Shown: in pieces, positions 46,282-58,800 of the stretch
How positions within the stretch are numbered: the first letter of the stretch is position 1
Layout of the letters: each line of letters begins with the position of its first letter
DNA from: Telmatactis stephensoni
Lineage: Eukaryota > Cnidaria > Anthozoa > Actiniaria > Isophelliidae
Reading direction: 5' to 3'
Length of the DNA stretch: 64,000 bases
Assembly: GCA_029948255.1 (NCBI GenBank)
Contig: JALIZF010001507.1
Span: forward strand, 301,586 to 365,585
Position numbers and translations under genes: made by a program
The notes under the pieces: model-generated
Told to the model about the DNA's origin: nothing
The model's input: the letters and a program-made list of their open reading frames with translations, nothing else
Databases searched by the model: none

Positions 46282-47804
46282 GTGCCTCGTGCAACTCGGA
46301 GAACGCAGATTTTCACAGACAGCGAATCAGAAACTGAATCGCTTGGTAAATCTTGTAAAAAGAAATCAAAATTCACTTCTAATTCCAAAATTTTGAAATC
46401 AAAATCGAAAGTTGGATCAAAATTTTCAAAACGCGAATTGAAATCACAATCTGATGTAAAATCACTTTGTAAATCTTGCAAATCAAAATCAATTAAATCT
46501 ACTTCAAAATCTATTCAATCTGAAATTCAATCGAAAATGCCTACAGGTCAGCCTAGTAGTTCTAGTTCTTCAAACTCGGCAGAAATGGAAACATTAACTA
46601 ACAGATTTTCCCAAATACTACAGGAATCATTTGAAGGCATGAGAGAAAATATGCGCGCGATAAATGATCAACACTCGCAATCAATTTCGACATTAAAAAC
46701 GACTGTACAGGAAATACGACCCAAGAAGGGACCTCTGGAGGATTCTCTGGAGAAGGCGAAGACGCAAATAGCTTTTTGGAAAAATTCGAAATGTATGGAA
46801 AATTCCACAATTGGTCTGACGAGGAATATCGTCAAGCTTTTCCTTTATCGCTGACAGGTTCTGCTGAAGTGTGGTACTCCACTTTAGACAAGACCGCAAT
46901 TACTACTTTTGATCAATTGACGAAACAATTTAGAGACAGATTTCTTTCAGCAACCTCAAATTGGGTATTACGTCAACAATTAGGGCAAAGGAAACAACGC
47001 CCCACTGAATCACTTGATGAATACGCTACTGATATTAGGAAACGCTGCCAGCGATTGGATATCCCAATTGGCGAGCAATTACATTATTTTATACAGGGCC
47101 TTCGCCCAGAATTAAGAAATTATGTAATTTTACAGCAGCCAAAAACACTTGAGGAGGCAGAAAACGCTGCCAGAATCAAAGATTCTCTTGCTGAGTCACC
47201 TAGTAGTAATTTAACGGCAAGTGATGTTTTGGCCTTACAAAAGAGTTTCATTCAAGAACTCGAAGAAAAGAAATTACTTTCTAAACCTAGTGTCGCCGCT
47301 TATCAGCAGAACCCTAGTGCTACAGAGAAAAGCAATGACGATATTAGGCGTATGATTCGCGAAGAATTGCGCTCTGGTATGGGTAGCATCTCTCGTGGGG
47401 CCCCTCCCCCTCGCCTACAGTTTAATTCCCGTGGTGATTTTGGTAGAGCAAATAGGACCACCAACGGACAGGTCATATGTAGCAACTGCAAAAGAGTGGG
47501 TCATCATTTTCGAAATTGCCGTTCACGACCTTTCAGACAAAATGATTATCGATCAAACAGCTACAGATCAAACGATTACAGACAATATGAATTTAGACCT
47601 AATGGTTTCAGATCAACTGGATTTAGACCTCATGATTTCGGGACAAACGAATTTAGGCCAAATGATTTTAGCGCAAATGGATTTAGCCCTAACACCGGAT
47701 TTCAACAGAATGACCCTAGGATACCGATTACTCCACAAAACCCCAGGGGTGGTTTCGTTCGCTCCCCAGGGCGCACCTCTCAGCAGGGTAACCAGTCAAA
47801 CTAG
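46282..47804 (+). pseudogene. Gypsy Gag (frameshifted)
   Basis: The first part is a Ser/Lys-rich frame open from 46282 whose first ATG is at 46537 (MPTGQPSSSSSSNSAEMETL). The capsid part is in another frame: FHNWSDEEYRQAFPLSLTG, WYSTLDKTAITTFDQLTKQF and FIQGLRPELRNYVILQ, as in the retrotransposon Gag domain. A zinc knuckle follows (CSNCKRVGHHFRNC) and then short tandem repeats of the type R-S/P-N-x-Y/F-R. The switch between frames lies around 46700-46760 and looks like a one-base indel, though programmed shifting cannot be excluded. Gag stops at 47804; Pol starts separately at 47849. Confidence 0.85.
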
Positions 47805-47848
47805 AGGGGGTTCCTCAACACCGGGAGATTGGTGGAACCCTACCGAGT

Positions 47849-49888
47849 ATGACAAATAATGAAACCCAGACTGACGACAACAGACCGATACAAAACACTA
47901 ACACAGAATTACTTAATCCGATTACGAATATTAACGAAAACACTTCTTCAGACAATCACGACAATTTACCAGCTACTTCACGAATTGGTTTCCCGGACAA
48001 TTCAACAATTAATACCATTGGTACACAAACAGAAACTGATTTGACTGATACAAATCCTAGCAACAATGTGACAGATGATTTGCCCGTTTATAGTAGCGAA
48101 GATAATACATTCATTTCTGATCTACCTTTCATGAACGAAGATACAATTGAAAACAATAGTATTGGTTTTTGCACTGCGGATGTTCTAAGTTCGCCTGTTC
48201 TATCTATACCTAAGTACATTAGTTCTGTTTGCATGAATGACAATAATACCTTGGAGCGACCATCGGTTAGCACTGTCAGTTTACAAACGAAAATAGAACA
48301 TTTAGACAGACCCAATGAAGATATAGCACATTTAAGGTTTTTGAAATGCATTATTCCAGTGCGAGTTAGTACCATTATCTCTGATTTGACAAAACATATT
48401 CCAAAGAAAGTTATTGCACATAATACAAAAGACATTTCGCAAAGTTCCTTAGTTGTAAAGAGAGACACTCTGAGGACGTATTTTCATGATAATAGCAATA
48501 TTTCAAGTTCTAGTAGTATTTTACAAAAGAGTTTAAAATTTATTCGTGCAACTCCGGAAACTACTTCAGACATTATAAGCAAAGCAATTCAATTTAGTTC
48601 AAGAGATTCAAATATTAGTGTGCAAGGTTCAAGTATTTTACCAGAGGTCACAGAGTCCTCTGTGACACATGAAATTGATGAAAACAGTCAAAGCAATTTT
48701 AACTCGAGCGATCAAGTACAATTTGGTGACAAAGAAGATAGTCCTTTGGAAGATGTAAATGCTATTCATTTTTCACCTACAACCTCAAATCTTTCTATTT
48801 TTGGGTCTTTGTACAATGTAGTTACTAGATTTTTAATTGACACTGGCGCTGCAGTTTCAGCAATCAGTGCTCAAGTTTTTGAACAGTTGCCTGATCACAG
48901 CAAAGCTACACTTTCTCGTGATAAATCAAATGCATTAAGATCCGTAAGCGGAGAGGATATTCCTATTTTAGGTCATCTTAAATTACCATTTTCAATTGAT
49001 GACAAGCTTTATTGGTTCAAGGTTTTTGTCGCCCAACATCTCAGCTATGACGTCATTTTAGGCAAAGACTTTTTGGAACATTTTAATGCTGTCATTGATT
49101 TGAAAAGTAATACACTGACATTGCCTGAGGGAGTTGCCTCTCGCTCAAAACCTACTACTGCTACACAAATTTTAGATCAATGCACTGTCCATCTGTCCGA
49201 AACCACAATTTTGCCACCCTTGAGTGAGACAATTTTGGTTGCGGAACTAAATAGGCCTTTCGATCCAGGTATTACAGGTATTCTAGAACCTAAGCGTGCA
49301 TTGTCAGAACGGTATAATGTTTGTGGTGCTGTAATTTTGGCTATTGTTTCTGATTCACATACTGTGCCTATTAGGTTGTTAAATCCAACAGCATCAGCTA
49401 TAACTTTATACGAAAATACAAATCTAGGACTTTTTAGTAAGTTAGGTGATCCAACTATTGCTGCAATGTTCGACAATATAAACAATGATGATATTAACGA
49501 GACTAAGCCAACTAGCACTCGGGGAAACCCACTTCCATTTGACCTGTCGGAGTCCGAATTGTTAGACGAACAGAAAACAAAATTACTGCAATTACTAAAC
49601 AAATATAGAGATGTTTTTGCTGAGTCAACCAGTGACCTCGGTCGCACTTCTATAGTGAAACATACTATTGATACTGGGAATTCTGCACCAATTAGACTTC
49701 GTCCCTATCGTGTTTCGGACCAGCAGCGCGAAACTATTTCCAAGCATGTAGATGACATGCTTGAGAGGGGGGTTATTCAGCCATCAGTCAGCCCTTGGGC
49801 AGCCCCTGTTGTTCTGGTCAAAAAGAAGGATGGGACAGATAGATTTTGTGTAGACTACCGCCGACTAAATGACGTCACTAAGACATAC
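47849..49888 (+). pseudogene. Gypsy Pol, 5' half: linker, protease, RT start
   Basis: ATG at 47849 opens a long frame. Its first ~320 residues are Asn/Ser/Thr-rich without a known fold. An aspartic protease follows with [12 protein letters not shown] (about residue 329) and [11 protein letters not shown]. The RT start is seen as [39 protein letters not shown] and [18 protein letters not shown]. At 49889 the frame enters T2, and the codons to 50014 belong to T2. The missing remainder of RT continues at 38076, except for about 50 residues found on neither side. Confidence 0.9.
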
Positions 49889-52800
49889 TTGTCCAAAATA
49901 GACGACCTGATACGGGCGGTAAATCAAGTTTTACCGTCGGTACAGGTGGTGAAGGTAATTTATATGCAAAGCAATCACATTAATATTCACAAACTTGAAT
50001 CAATTATATTATAGAACTGTTCACATATGATAAACTGGTCACCCTTTGGTATTACGTGCATAAATTATAAGTTCAAGCATGGCTCGCTGAATCCTTTACC
50101 GGCGGTACGGCCCGTACCGTTCGTGCATGAATTATAATTACATATACCATACAAGAAATTCAAGCTCAAAACCTGCTTCATGGCCACTGCTACAAGTTCA
50201 CATTGGAGCCTTCACATTTTTATTTCGTCGTTTTCAAAAACAAAAACAAAAACAAATAATAATAATACCGATCGGCTAGCAGTCATTCGGTACGTTGCGT
50301 TCCAGATCAAATGTTTACATTTGTGAACTCTCCATGATTACATTCCTGACCAAATTCGCTACTTAACAAACACTAAATGCTTTGCTTATTTCTTAGGCTA
50401 TGAGTTTGGTATTTGTAAAGACCCCAGATGATTATTCTACTAAAAAATACTCGCTTAAAAGAACTGCTATAAAGTTGTGAGATATTTATTTGTGATTTGT
50501 CGTTCTCAAAAACACGCACTTCAATTCATGAGTGTATTTGTGAATACGCCGTTTTCAAAAAGCAAAGAAGCCAGATAATTATGTTTTCTTTGTGATTTGT
50601 CGTTCTCAAAAAATCCGATCGCATTTGTGAATATGCCTTTTTCAAAAAGAAAAGAAGCCAGATAATTATGCTGTGAGATTTATCAGTGTGATTTGTCGTT
50701 CTCAAAAAATCCGATCGGACTAAACGCACTTTTATTCATGTTTGTATTTGTGAATACGCCGTTTCCAAAGAGCAAAGAAGCCAGATCAATATGCTACTAA
50801 AGAGGTACACGCTTAAAAGAACTGCTAAAGACTGTGAGATGTTTATATTTGTGATCCGTCGTTTTCAAAAAATCCCACCGGACTACACGCACTTTTGGAA
50901 ACTTACATAAATTACCAGATTAAAGTCTCGATTGGGATTTTGACAATAGGCTACAAGGAAGCCAACAAAGTAGATACTGCTCTTTAACATATAAAGAATT
51001 TTTTTATCAATTATCATTTTGTTAAACATTACACACACATACATATATAGTAATGGGGTGAACATTTCCTACACTTAAAAAAGATAAAATAAGGTATTTA
51101 CAAATAAATTTACAAAAGAGGGGGCATGCAACATTGGCTTCAAAAAAGGTATTTAAAAAAGTCAAAGGTGTCAATGAGACAACTCATGAATACTGCACAA
51201 AACCAATGAGTTAACAGCAAAAGTGAATGAAAAAAGCATACAGTAACTCTAGGACCAACACCTGTCCTTACCTCAGTTACTTTGCAGGACAAGCTCTTAG
51301 TGCCCGCCAGCCTCAGAGAGGTGTCCAAACTAGCTAGTCTCATTCAAGACAATATTGGGCCATCTAAAAGGAAGTGCTCAAAGCAGGCTGGAGAATTTGT
51401 GTAATAAGCTATTCAGTTACACAATATTTTATGCCATTAAGAAAGTGATAGCAATAACCCACACAATAACTTAATACTCCTTCAAATGGTGTATGAGCGA
51501 ATCAAAAAGGTATCCAAAAAATGGTATTCAAATTTCCAAAATTCATCGCTGTTTTCTGTGAAAGAGCAATACCATTATGCAAAAGTGAATGGAAGGATAG
51601 GGCTATATTTTACTGAGTATTCAGGGGCATATCCAAGGGGGGAGGGGGGTCCCAGGGTGCCTGTGACCCCTCTTTCAAAACAAAAAGATTATAGAAATAA
51701 AAGAATCTGACTGGAGAAAGATTGAAAAATTGGAAGTGTGATCCCCCTTTGGTGGCAAATGGAAAGTGTGACCCCCCTTTGAAATATTCTGGATATGCCC
51801 CTGGTATTCTAGTTAAGGGGAACCCAAAAAGTCAGTTGTAAACCTTTAAGGAATTGAAGGGTTAATTCCCTGTGAAAATGACCTTGAAAGTGACTTTTTG
51901 ATGGATGTCCTGAGATTAATTTTTCCAGAATAGGAAAGTTAATTATACCATTTTATACCATTGAAAAAATATCATCAAAAAAGCCATTTTCACATGGAAC
52001 CCTTCAATTGTAAGTGGGAAAGTCATTAAAATCCTTTCAGGACTTAAAACAATTATGGAAATGGAATTGCTTCTTTGGAGCAAAGGAAACAGAATGAATG
52101 ACTGTACCAAGGAATATCTGCATTTATTAGTACAGTAAAAACCCACGTGTAAGAACCAACTTTTTTCAGAGTTTGGCAAAACAGGTTCTTGTATGGGGTA
52201 CTTATTGACAGTTTAGGCTAAGTAGGTTCTTAATTAGGTTGACTTCGTAATAATCTCTACAGAGTAGACATTGTTGTTGATTATCAGAAAATAGTATAAA
52301 ATCTGGTCTGTTCTTCATTATATATATTTATTAATGTACCCATGTTGCCTAAAGTCCAACGACATTAATTGATCAATGATACAGTACTGTATATAAAATG
52401 TATCTTTCCATCAAGAACTGTCAATATGGAAATACTGCTGTAGCAGGTTGTTTTTTTTGGTTAAAAAAAATATAAATCAAATACAGTACTGTAGTTAAAC
52501 CCCACATATAAGAACCTGTTGGAATTTGTTTGCCTAAACAGGTTCTTATATTTTGAGGTATTAAAAAAGCAAATTTCTGCCAGAAGGTTCTTAAATCCCT
52601 AGGTTCTTACACATGGGTATTTACTGTATTTAATACAACCCTTTAATATATCTAAATTTGTGTGCATATATATGGTGCACATTATTTTCTTGTTTGTAGG
52701 GTAATAACCATCTTAAAGTCCACATAACGTCATGTAAAAAGACTGAAGGAAGAAAATAATGAGTTTAATGCATGCACAAAAGAAATTTTTCAAGAACAGT

Positions 52801-55800
52801 CCTATCACATAACCATAAGATTCAACACACACATTCTTGTTTGAAGAGTGCAATAAACCCAAGTTTTGCAGATTGCTCAAAAAAATACCTTTTTCAACTT
52901 TCTTTCAATAATTATTATTGATATATTATCTCATTGCTACCTAATTCTAATCAATTTCATACACTAGCCACTTATAGAAAGTGAAGTGCTGCAAGCGATA
53001 CTTTTGTCAGTTGTCTCCCATCTTAACTTCTCTATTTTATCATGCATTGCTGGCACTTGGAAGGGGGCTGGTAAGGAAAGGGAACAATATTGGCTTTCCT
53101 CTATCCCATTTTCCCCCAAAGCGTGATATTTTGAGCTCCTATCTATACCAGAATCCTTTTCAAAGCCCTTTCATATACAAAGTAGTTTAAATTCCTACAA
53201 GAATACAAACATAATAGTTTTAATTAGTGAACAAAAGCTAGAGAATTCCATAATTTAATAACAGAAGGAAAAAAAGGATTGCAGAAACCGTTCTGTCCTA
53301 CAAGAAAAAAGGCTGAAATTGTAATTTGATCTTAGACAACGGTTTGATTTTTGGTTTAATGTGGCAGGTAGTAATTCAGAAAGATAAGGGGGTGTCGCTT
53401 TTGATACAATTTTGTAAAAGTGTACGAGTTTGTGAACTTTACGTCTGGAACTTTAAATATATCCCACGCTAACTCTTCACGTAAAATTTTGAACTGGTTC
53501 CCTTAATATAATTGCACCCGTGACCACTCTGGCAGATTCGTACTGGACATGTTCTAATAAATCACCTTCAGTTGCCAAACAATTGTCCCAAATAACATCA
53601 GCATATTCCAAAAGAGGCCGGATTAAACTCTTACCCGTATAAATCAATAAGCGTTGATCTGTTTAATTTATTTTTTAAAGATTTCAATGGATTGATCGAA
53701 ACGTTTGTGCGCCTTATCACTTATCATTACAATGTGCCGTCTTTCCAAGACATATTGCTTTGCAAAGTAATTCCAACATGTTCGTGTCATCTTGATGACA
53801 ACTCTTTCAAGCTGGCAATATTTGAACTGAACCAAGGCCTTGTCAGCTTCAATCCTGATAGATTCGAATCACTATATTTCAATCCTTTTAACCATGAAAT
53901 TTCACGAGATTCACGAACGGTACGGCCTGTAAACATTTGGTGAGGGGCCTTCTCTCTCTCCAACCTAAGTGTGATAATGTATTCACATTCGACACAGGAA
54001 GAACACACTTCATTTCACGAGATGTACGAACGGTACGGCCTGTAAACATTTGGTGAGGGGCCTCCTCTCTCTCCAACCTAAGTGTGATAATGTATTCACA
54101 TTCGACACAGGAAGACCACACTTCATTTCACGAGATGTACGAACGGTACGGCCTGTAAACATTTGGTAAGGGGCCTCTCTCTTCAACCTAAGCCTGATAA
54201 TGTATTCACATTCGACACAGGAAGACCGCACTTCATTTCACGAGATGTACGAACGGTACGGCCTGTAAACATTTGGTGAGGGGCCTCTCCCTTCAACCTA
54301 GGCATGATAATGTATTCACATTCGACACGGGAAAACCAAACTTCATTTCACGAGATGTACGAACGGTACGGCCTGTAAACATTTGGTGAGGGACCTCTCT
54401 CTCTTCAACCTAAGTCTGATAATGTATTCACATTCGACACAGGAAAACCAAACTTCATTTCACGAGATGTACAAATGGTACGGCCAGTAAACATTTCGTG
54501 AGGGGCCTCTCTCTTCAACCTAAGTCTGATAATGTATTCACATTCGACACAGGAAAACCAAACTTTATTTCACGAGATGTACGAACGGTACGGCCTGTAA
54601 ACATTTGGTGAGGGACCTCTCTCTCTTCAACCTAAGTCTGATAATGTATTCACATTCGACACAGGAAAACCAAACTTCATTTCACGAGATGTACAAACGG
54701 TACGGCCTGTAAACATTTCGTGAGGGGCCTCTCTATCTTCAACCTAAGTCTGATAATGTATTCACATTCGACACAGGAAGACCGCACTACATTTCACGAG
54801 ATGTACGAACGGTACGGCCGTAAACATTTGGTGAGGGGCCTCTCTTCAAGCTAAATCTGATAATGTATGCGATATATGGTTTGAAGAGAGAGGCCCCTCA
54901 CGAAATGTCTACAGGCCGTACCGTTCGTACATTTCGTGAAATGCAGTGTGGTCTTCCTGTGTTTAATGTGAATACATTATCAGACAGCTAGAAGAGAGAG
55001 ACCCCTCACGAAATGTTTACAGGCCGTACCGTTCGTACATGTCGTGAAATGAAGTCTAGTCTTACTATATCTTACAAGAAATACGAACGGTACGGCCTGT
55101 AAACATCTCGTGAGGAGCCTCTCTCTTTTCGACACAGGAAAACCACACTTCATTTCATGAGATGTACGAACGGTACGGCCTGTAAACATTTGGTGAGGGG
55201 CCTCTCTCTTCAACCTAAGTCTGATTCTGTATTAACATTCGACACAGGAAGACCAAACTTCATTTCACGAGATGTACGAACGGTACGGCCTGTAAACATT
55301 TGGTGAGTGGCCTTTCTCTTCAACCTAAGTCTGATTCTGTATTAACATTCGACACAGGAAGACCAAACTTCATTTCACGAGATGTACGAACGGTACGGCC
55401 TGTAAACATTTCGTGAGGGGCCTCTCTCTTCAACCTAAGTCTGATTCTGTATTAACATTCGACACAGGAAGACCAAACTTCATTTCACGAGATGTACGAA
55501 CGGTACGGCCTGTAAACATTTCGTGAGGGGCCTCTCTCTTCAACCTAAGTCTGATTCTGTATTAACATTCGACACAGGAAGACCAAACTTCATTTCACGA
55601 GATGTACGAACGGTACGGCCTGTAAACATTTGGTGAGTGGCCTTTCTCTTCAACCTAAGTCTGATAATTTATTCACATTCATAATTCGTTTTTTAGATTT
55701 CCATAAAAGTTATTTACATGCATGTTGTGTTATGACTGTACATTTGAATAATGATATGCACATTTCTTGCATACAATTTACCTTCACCACCTGTACCGTC

Positions 55801-55846
55801 GGAAAACTAAGTTTACGGCCTGTATCAGGTCGTCTATTTTGGACAA
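49889..55846 (-). mobile_element. TIR element T, copy T2 (5958 bp)
   Basis: The reverse complement of T1 with only scattered base differences (for example near 50910 and 55115) and one additional ~110-bp unit, which accounts for the 110-bp length difference. Contents mirror T1: MITEs at 51622-51803 and 52133-52626, LINE fragment at about 53218-53668, repeat array at about 53900-55660. Confidence 0.85.
53900..55660. repeat. ~110-bp subterminal repeats of T2
   Basis: Same repeat as in T1 in reverse, with the palindromic GTACGAACGGTACGGCC core. It has five units where T1 has four at the outer end (about 55200-55650), so one unit was gained or lost between the two copies. Confidence 0.9.
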
Positions 55847-58800
55847 CCCTCGCTATTTGTGAAAAATACGGTGGTCCTTGTAACGGTGTTGAGTCCATTG
55901 GTATGCATTAGAGTGTAGTTAGTCAGGAAACTCACCCATTTGCTGAAAAACACGGTGGTCCTCGTAACGTCGGTGTTCAGTACAGTGGTATGTATAAGGC
56001 TTTAGTCAGGAAACTCATGCTATTTGCCGAAATACACGGTGGTCCTCGTAACGTCGGTAGTGAGTCCAGTGGTATGTATTAGTGTTTAGTCAGTCAGAAA
56101 ACTCATGCTATTTGCTGAAATATACGGTGGTCCTCGTAACGTCGGTATTGAGTCTAGTGGTATGTACTAGACTTTAGTCAGGAAACTCATGCTATTTGTG
56201 AAATATACGGTGGTCCTCGTAACGTCGGTATTGAGTCTAGTGGTATGTACGAGACTTTAGTCAGGAAACTCATGCTATTTGTGAAATATAGGGTGGTCCT
56301 CCTAACGTCGGTGTTGAGTCTAGTGGTATGTACTAGACTTTAGTCAGGAAACTCCTGCTATTTGCTGAAATATACGGTGGTCCTGATAAGTCGGTGTTGA
56401 GTCTAGTGGTATGTATTAGACTTTAGTTAGTCAGGAAACACACCCCATTTGCTTAAATACACGGTTGTCCTCGTAACGTCGGTGTTGAGTCCAGTGCTAT
56501 GTATTAAACTTTAGTAAGGAAACTCATGCCATTTGCTGAAATATACGGTGGTCATCGTAACGTCGGTGTTGAGTCTACTGGTATGTATTAAACTTTAGTC
56601 AGGAAACACACCCCATTTGCTTAAATACACGGTTGTCCTCGTAACGTTGGTGTTGAGTCCAGTGCTATGTATTAAACTTTAGTCAGGAAACTCATGCTAT
56701 TTGCTGAAATATACCTTGGTCCTCATAACGTCAGTGTTGAGTACAGTGGTATGAATTAGAGTTTAGTTTGAAAGTAAGATCATTATATTTGCTGAAATAC
56801 ACGGTGGTTCTCGTTACGTCGGTGTTGAGTTCAGTGGTATGCATTAGAGTTTAGTTAGTCAGGAAACGCAGCCAATTTGCTTAAATACACGGTGGTCCTT
56901 GTAACGGTGTTGAGTCCAGTGGTATGTATTAGAGTGTAGTTATTCAGGAAACTCAGCCCATTTGTTGAAAAACACTGTGGTCCTCGTAACGTCGGTGTTG
57001 AATCCAGTGCTATGCATTAGAGTGTAGTTATTCAGGAAACTCAGCCAATTTGTTGAAAAACACCGTAGTCCTCGTAACGTCGGTGTTGAGTCCAGTGGTA
57101 TGTATTACACTTTAGTAAGGAAACTCGTGCTATTAGCTGAAATATACGGTGGTCCTCGTAACGTCGTTGTTGAATCCAGTGATATGCATTAGCGTTTAGT
57201 TTGCCAGTAAGATTATTACATTTGCTGAAATACGCAGTGGTCCTCGTAACGTCGGTGTTGAGTCCAGTGGTATGTATTAGACTTTTGTTAGTCGGGACAG
57301 TCAGGCTATTTGCTGAAATGCTCGGTGATCCTCGTTACGTCGATGTTGAGTCCACTGGTATGCATTAGAGTTTTTTTGTCAGTAAGATCATTACATTTGC
57401 TGAAATACACGGTGGTCCTCGTAACGTCGGTGTTGAGTCTATTGGTATGTATCAGACTTTAGTCAGGAAACGCATGCCATTTGTTGAAATGTACGGTGGT
57501 CCTCTTATCGTCGGTTTTGAGCACAGTGGTATGAATTAGAGTTTAATTTGCAATTAAGATCATTATATTTGCTGGAATACACTGTAGTACTTGTGACGTC
57601 GGTGTTGAATCCAGTGGTATGCATTAGAGTATAGTTTGTCAGGAAACTCAGCCCATTTGTTGAAAAACACGGTAGTCCTCGTAACGTCGTTGTTGGGTCC
57701 AGTGGTATGTATTACACTTTAGTAAGGAAACTCGTGATATTAGCTGAAATATACGGTGGTCCTCGTAACGTCCTTGTTGAATCCAGTGATATGCATTAGA
57801 GTTTAGTTTGTCAGTAATACCATTACATTTGCTGAAATACACAGTGGTCCTCATAACGTCGGTGTTGAGTCCAGTGGTATGTATTAGACTTTTGTTAGTC
57901 GGGACAGTCAGGCTATTTGCTGAAATGCTCGGTGATCCTCGTTACGTCGATGTTGAGTCCATTGGTATGCATTAGAGTTTTTTTTGTCAGTAAGATCATT
58001 ACATTTGCTAAAATACACGGTGGTCCTCGTAACGTCGGTGTTGAGTCTATTGGTATGTATCAGACTTTAGTCAGGAAACTCATGCTATTTGCTGAAATAT
58101 ACGGTGGTCCTCTTATCGTCGGTTTTGAGCACAGTGGTATGAATTAGAGTTTAGTTAGTCAGGAAACACACCCCATTTGCTTAAATACACGGTTGTCCTC
58201 GTAACGTCGGTGTTGAGTCCAGTGCTATGTATTACACTTTAGTAAGGAAACTCGTGCCATTTGCTGAAATATACGGTGGTCATCGTAACGTCGGTGTTGA
58301 GTATACTGGTATGTATTAGACTTTAGTCAGGAAACTCATGCTATTTGCTGAAATATACCTTGGTCCTCGTAACGTCGGTGTTGAGTACAGTGGTATGAAT
58401 TAGAGTTTAGTTTGAAAGTAAGATCATTATATTTGCTGAAATACACGGTGGTTCTCGTTACGTCGGTGTTGAGTTCAGTGGTATGCATTAGAGTTTAGTT
58501 ATTCAGGAAACTCAGCCCATTTGTTGAAAAACACTGTGGTCCTCGTAACGTCGGTGTTGAATCCAGTGCGATGCATTAGAGTTTAGTTAGTCAGGAAACA
58601 CAGCCCATTTGCTTAAATACACGGTGGTCCTTGTAACGTCGGTGTTGAGTCCAGTGGTATGTATTAGACTTTTGTTAGTAGGGACAGTCAGGCTATTTGT
58701 TGAAATGCTCGGTGATCCTCGCTACGTCGATGTTGAGTCCACTGGTATGCATTAGAGTTTTTTTTGTCAGTAAGATCATTACTTTGCTGAAATACACGGT

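Noticed and set aside
49880..49925. Codons across the T2 junction ([10 protein letters not shown]) resemble the continuation of RT
   Set aside because: The same bases form the inverted ends of T at all four ends, including those in the minisatellite, and the resemblance stops after IDDLI. Probably coincidence, though the junction may be a few bases off.
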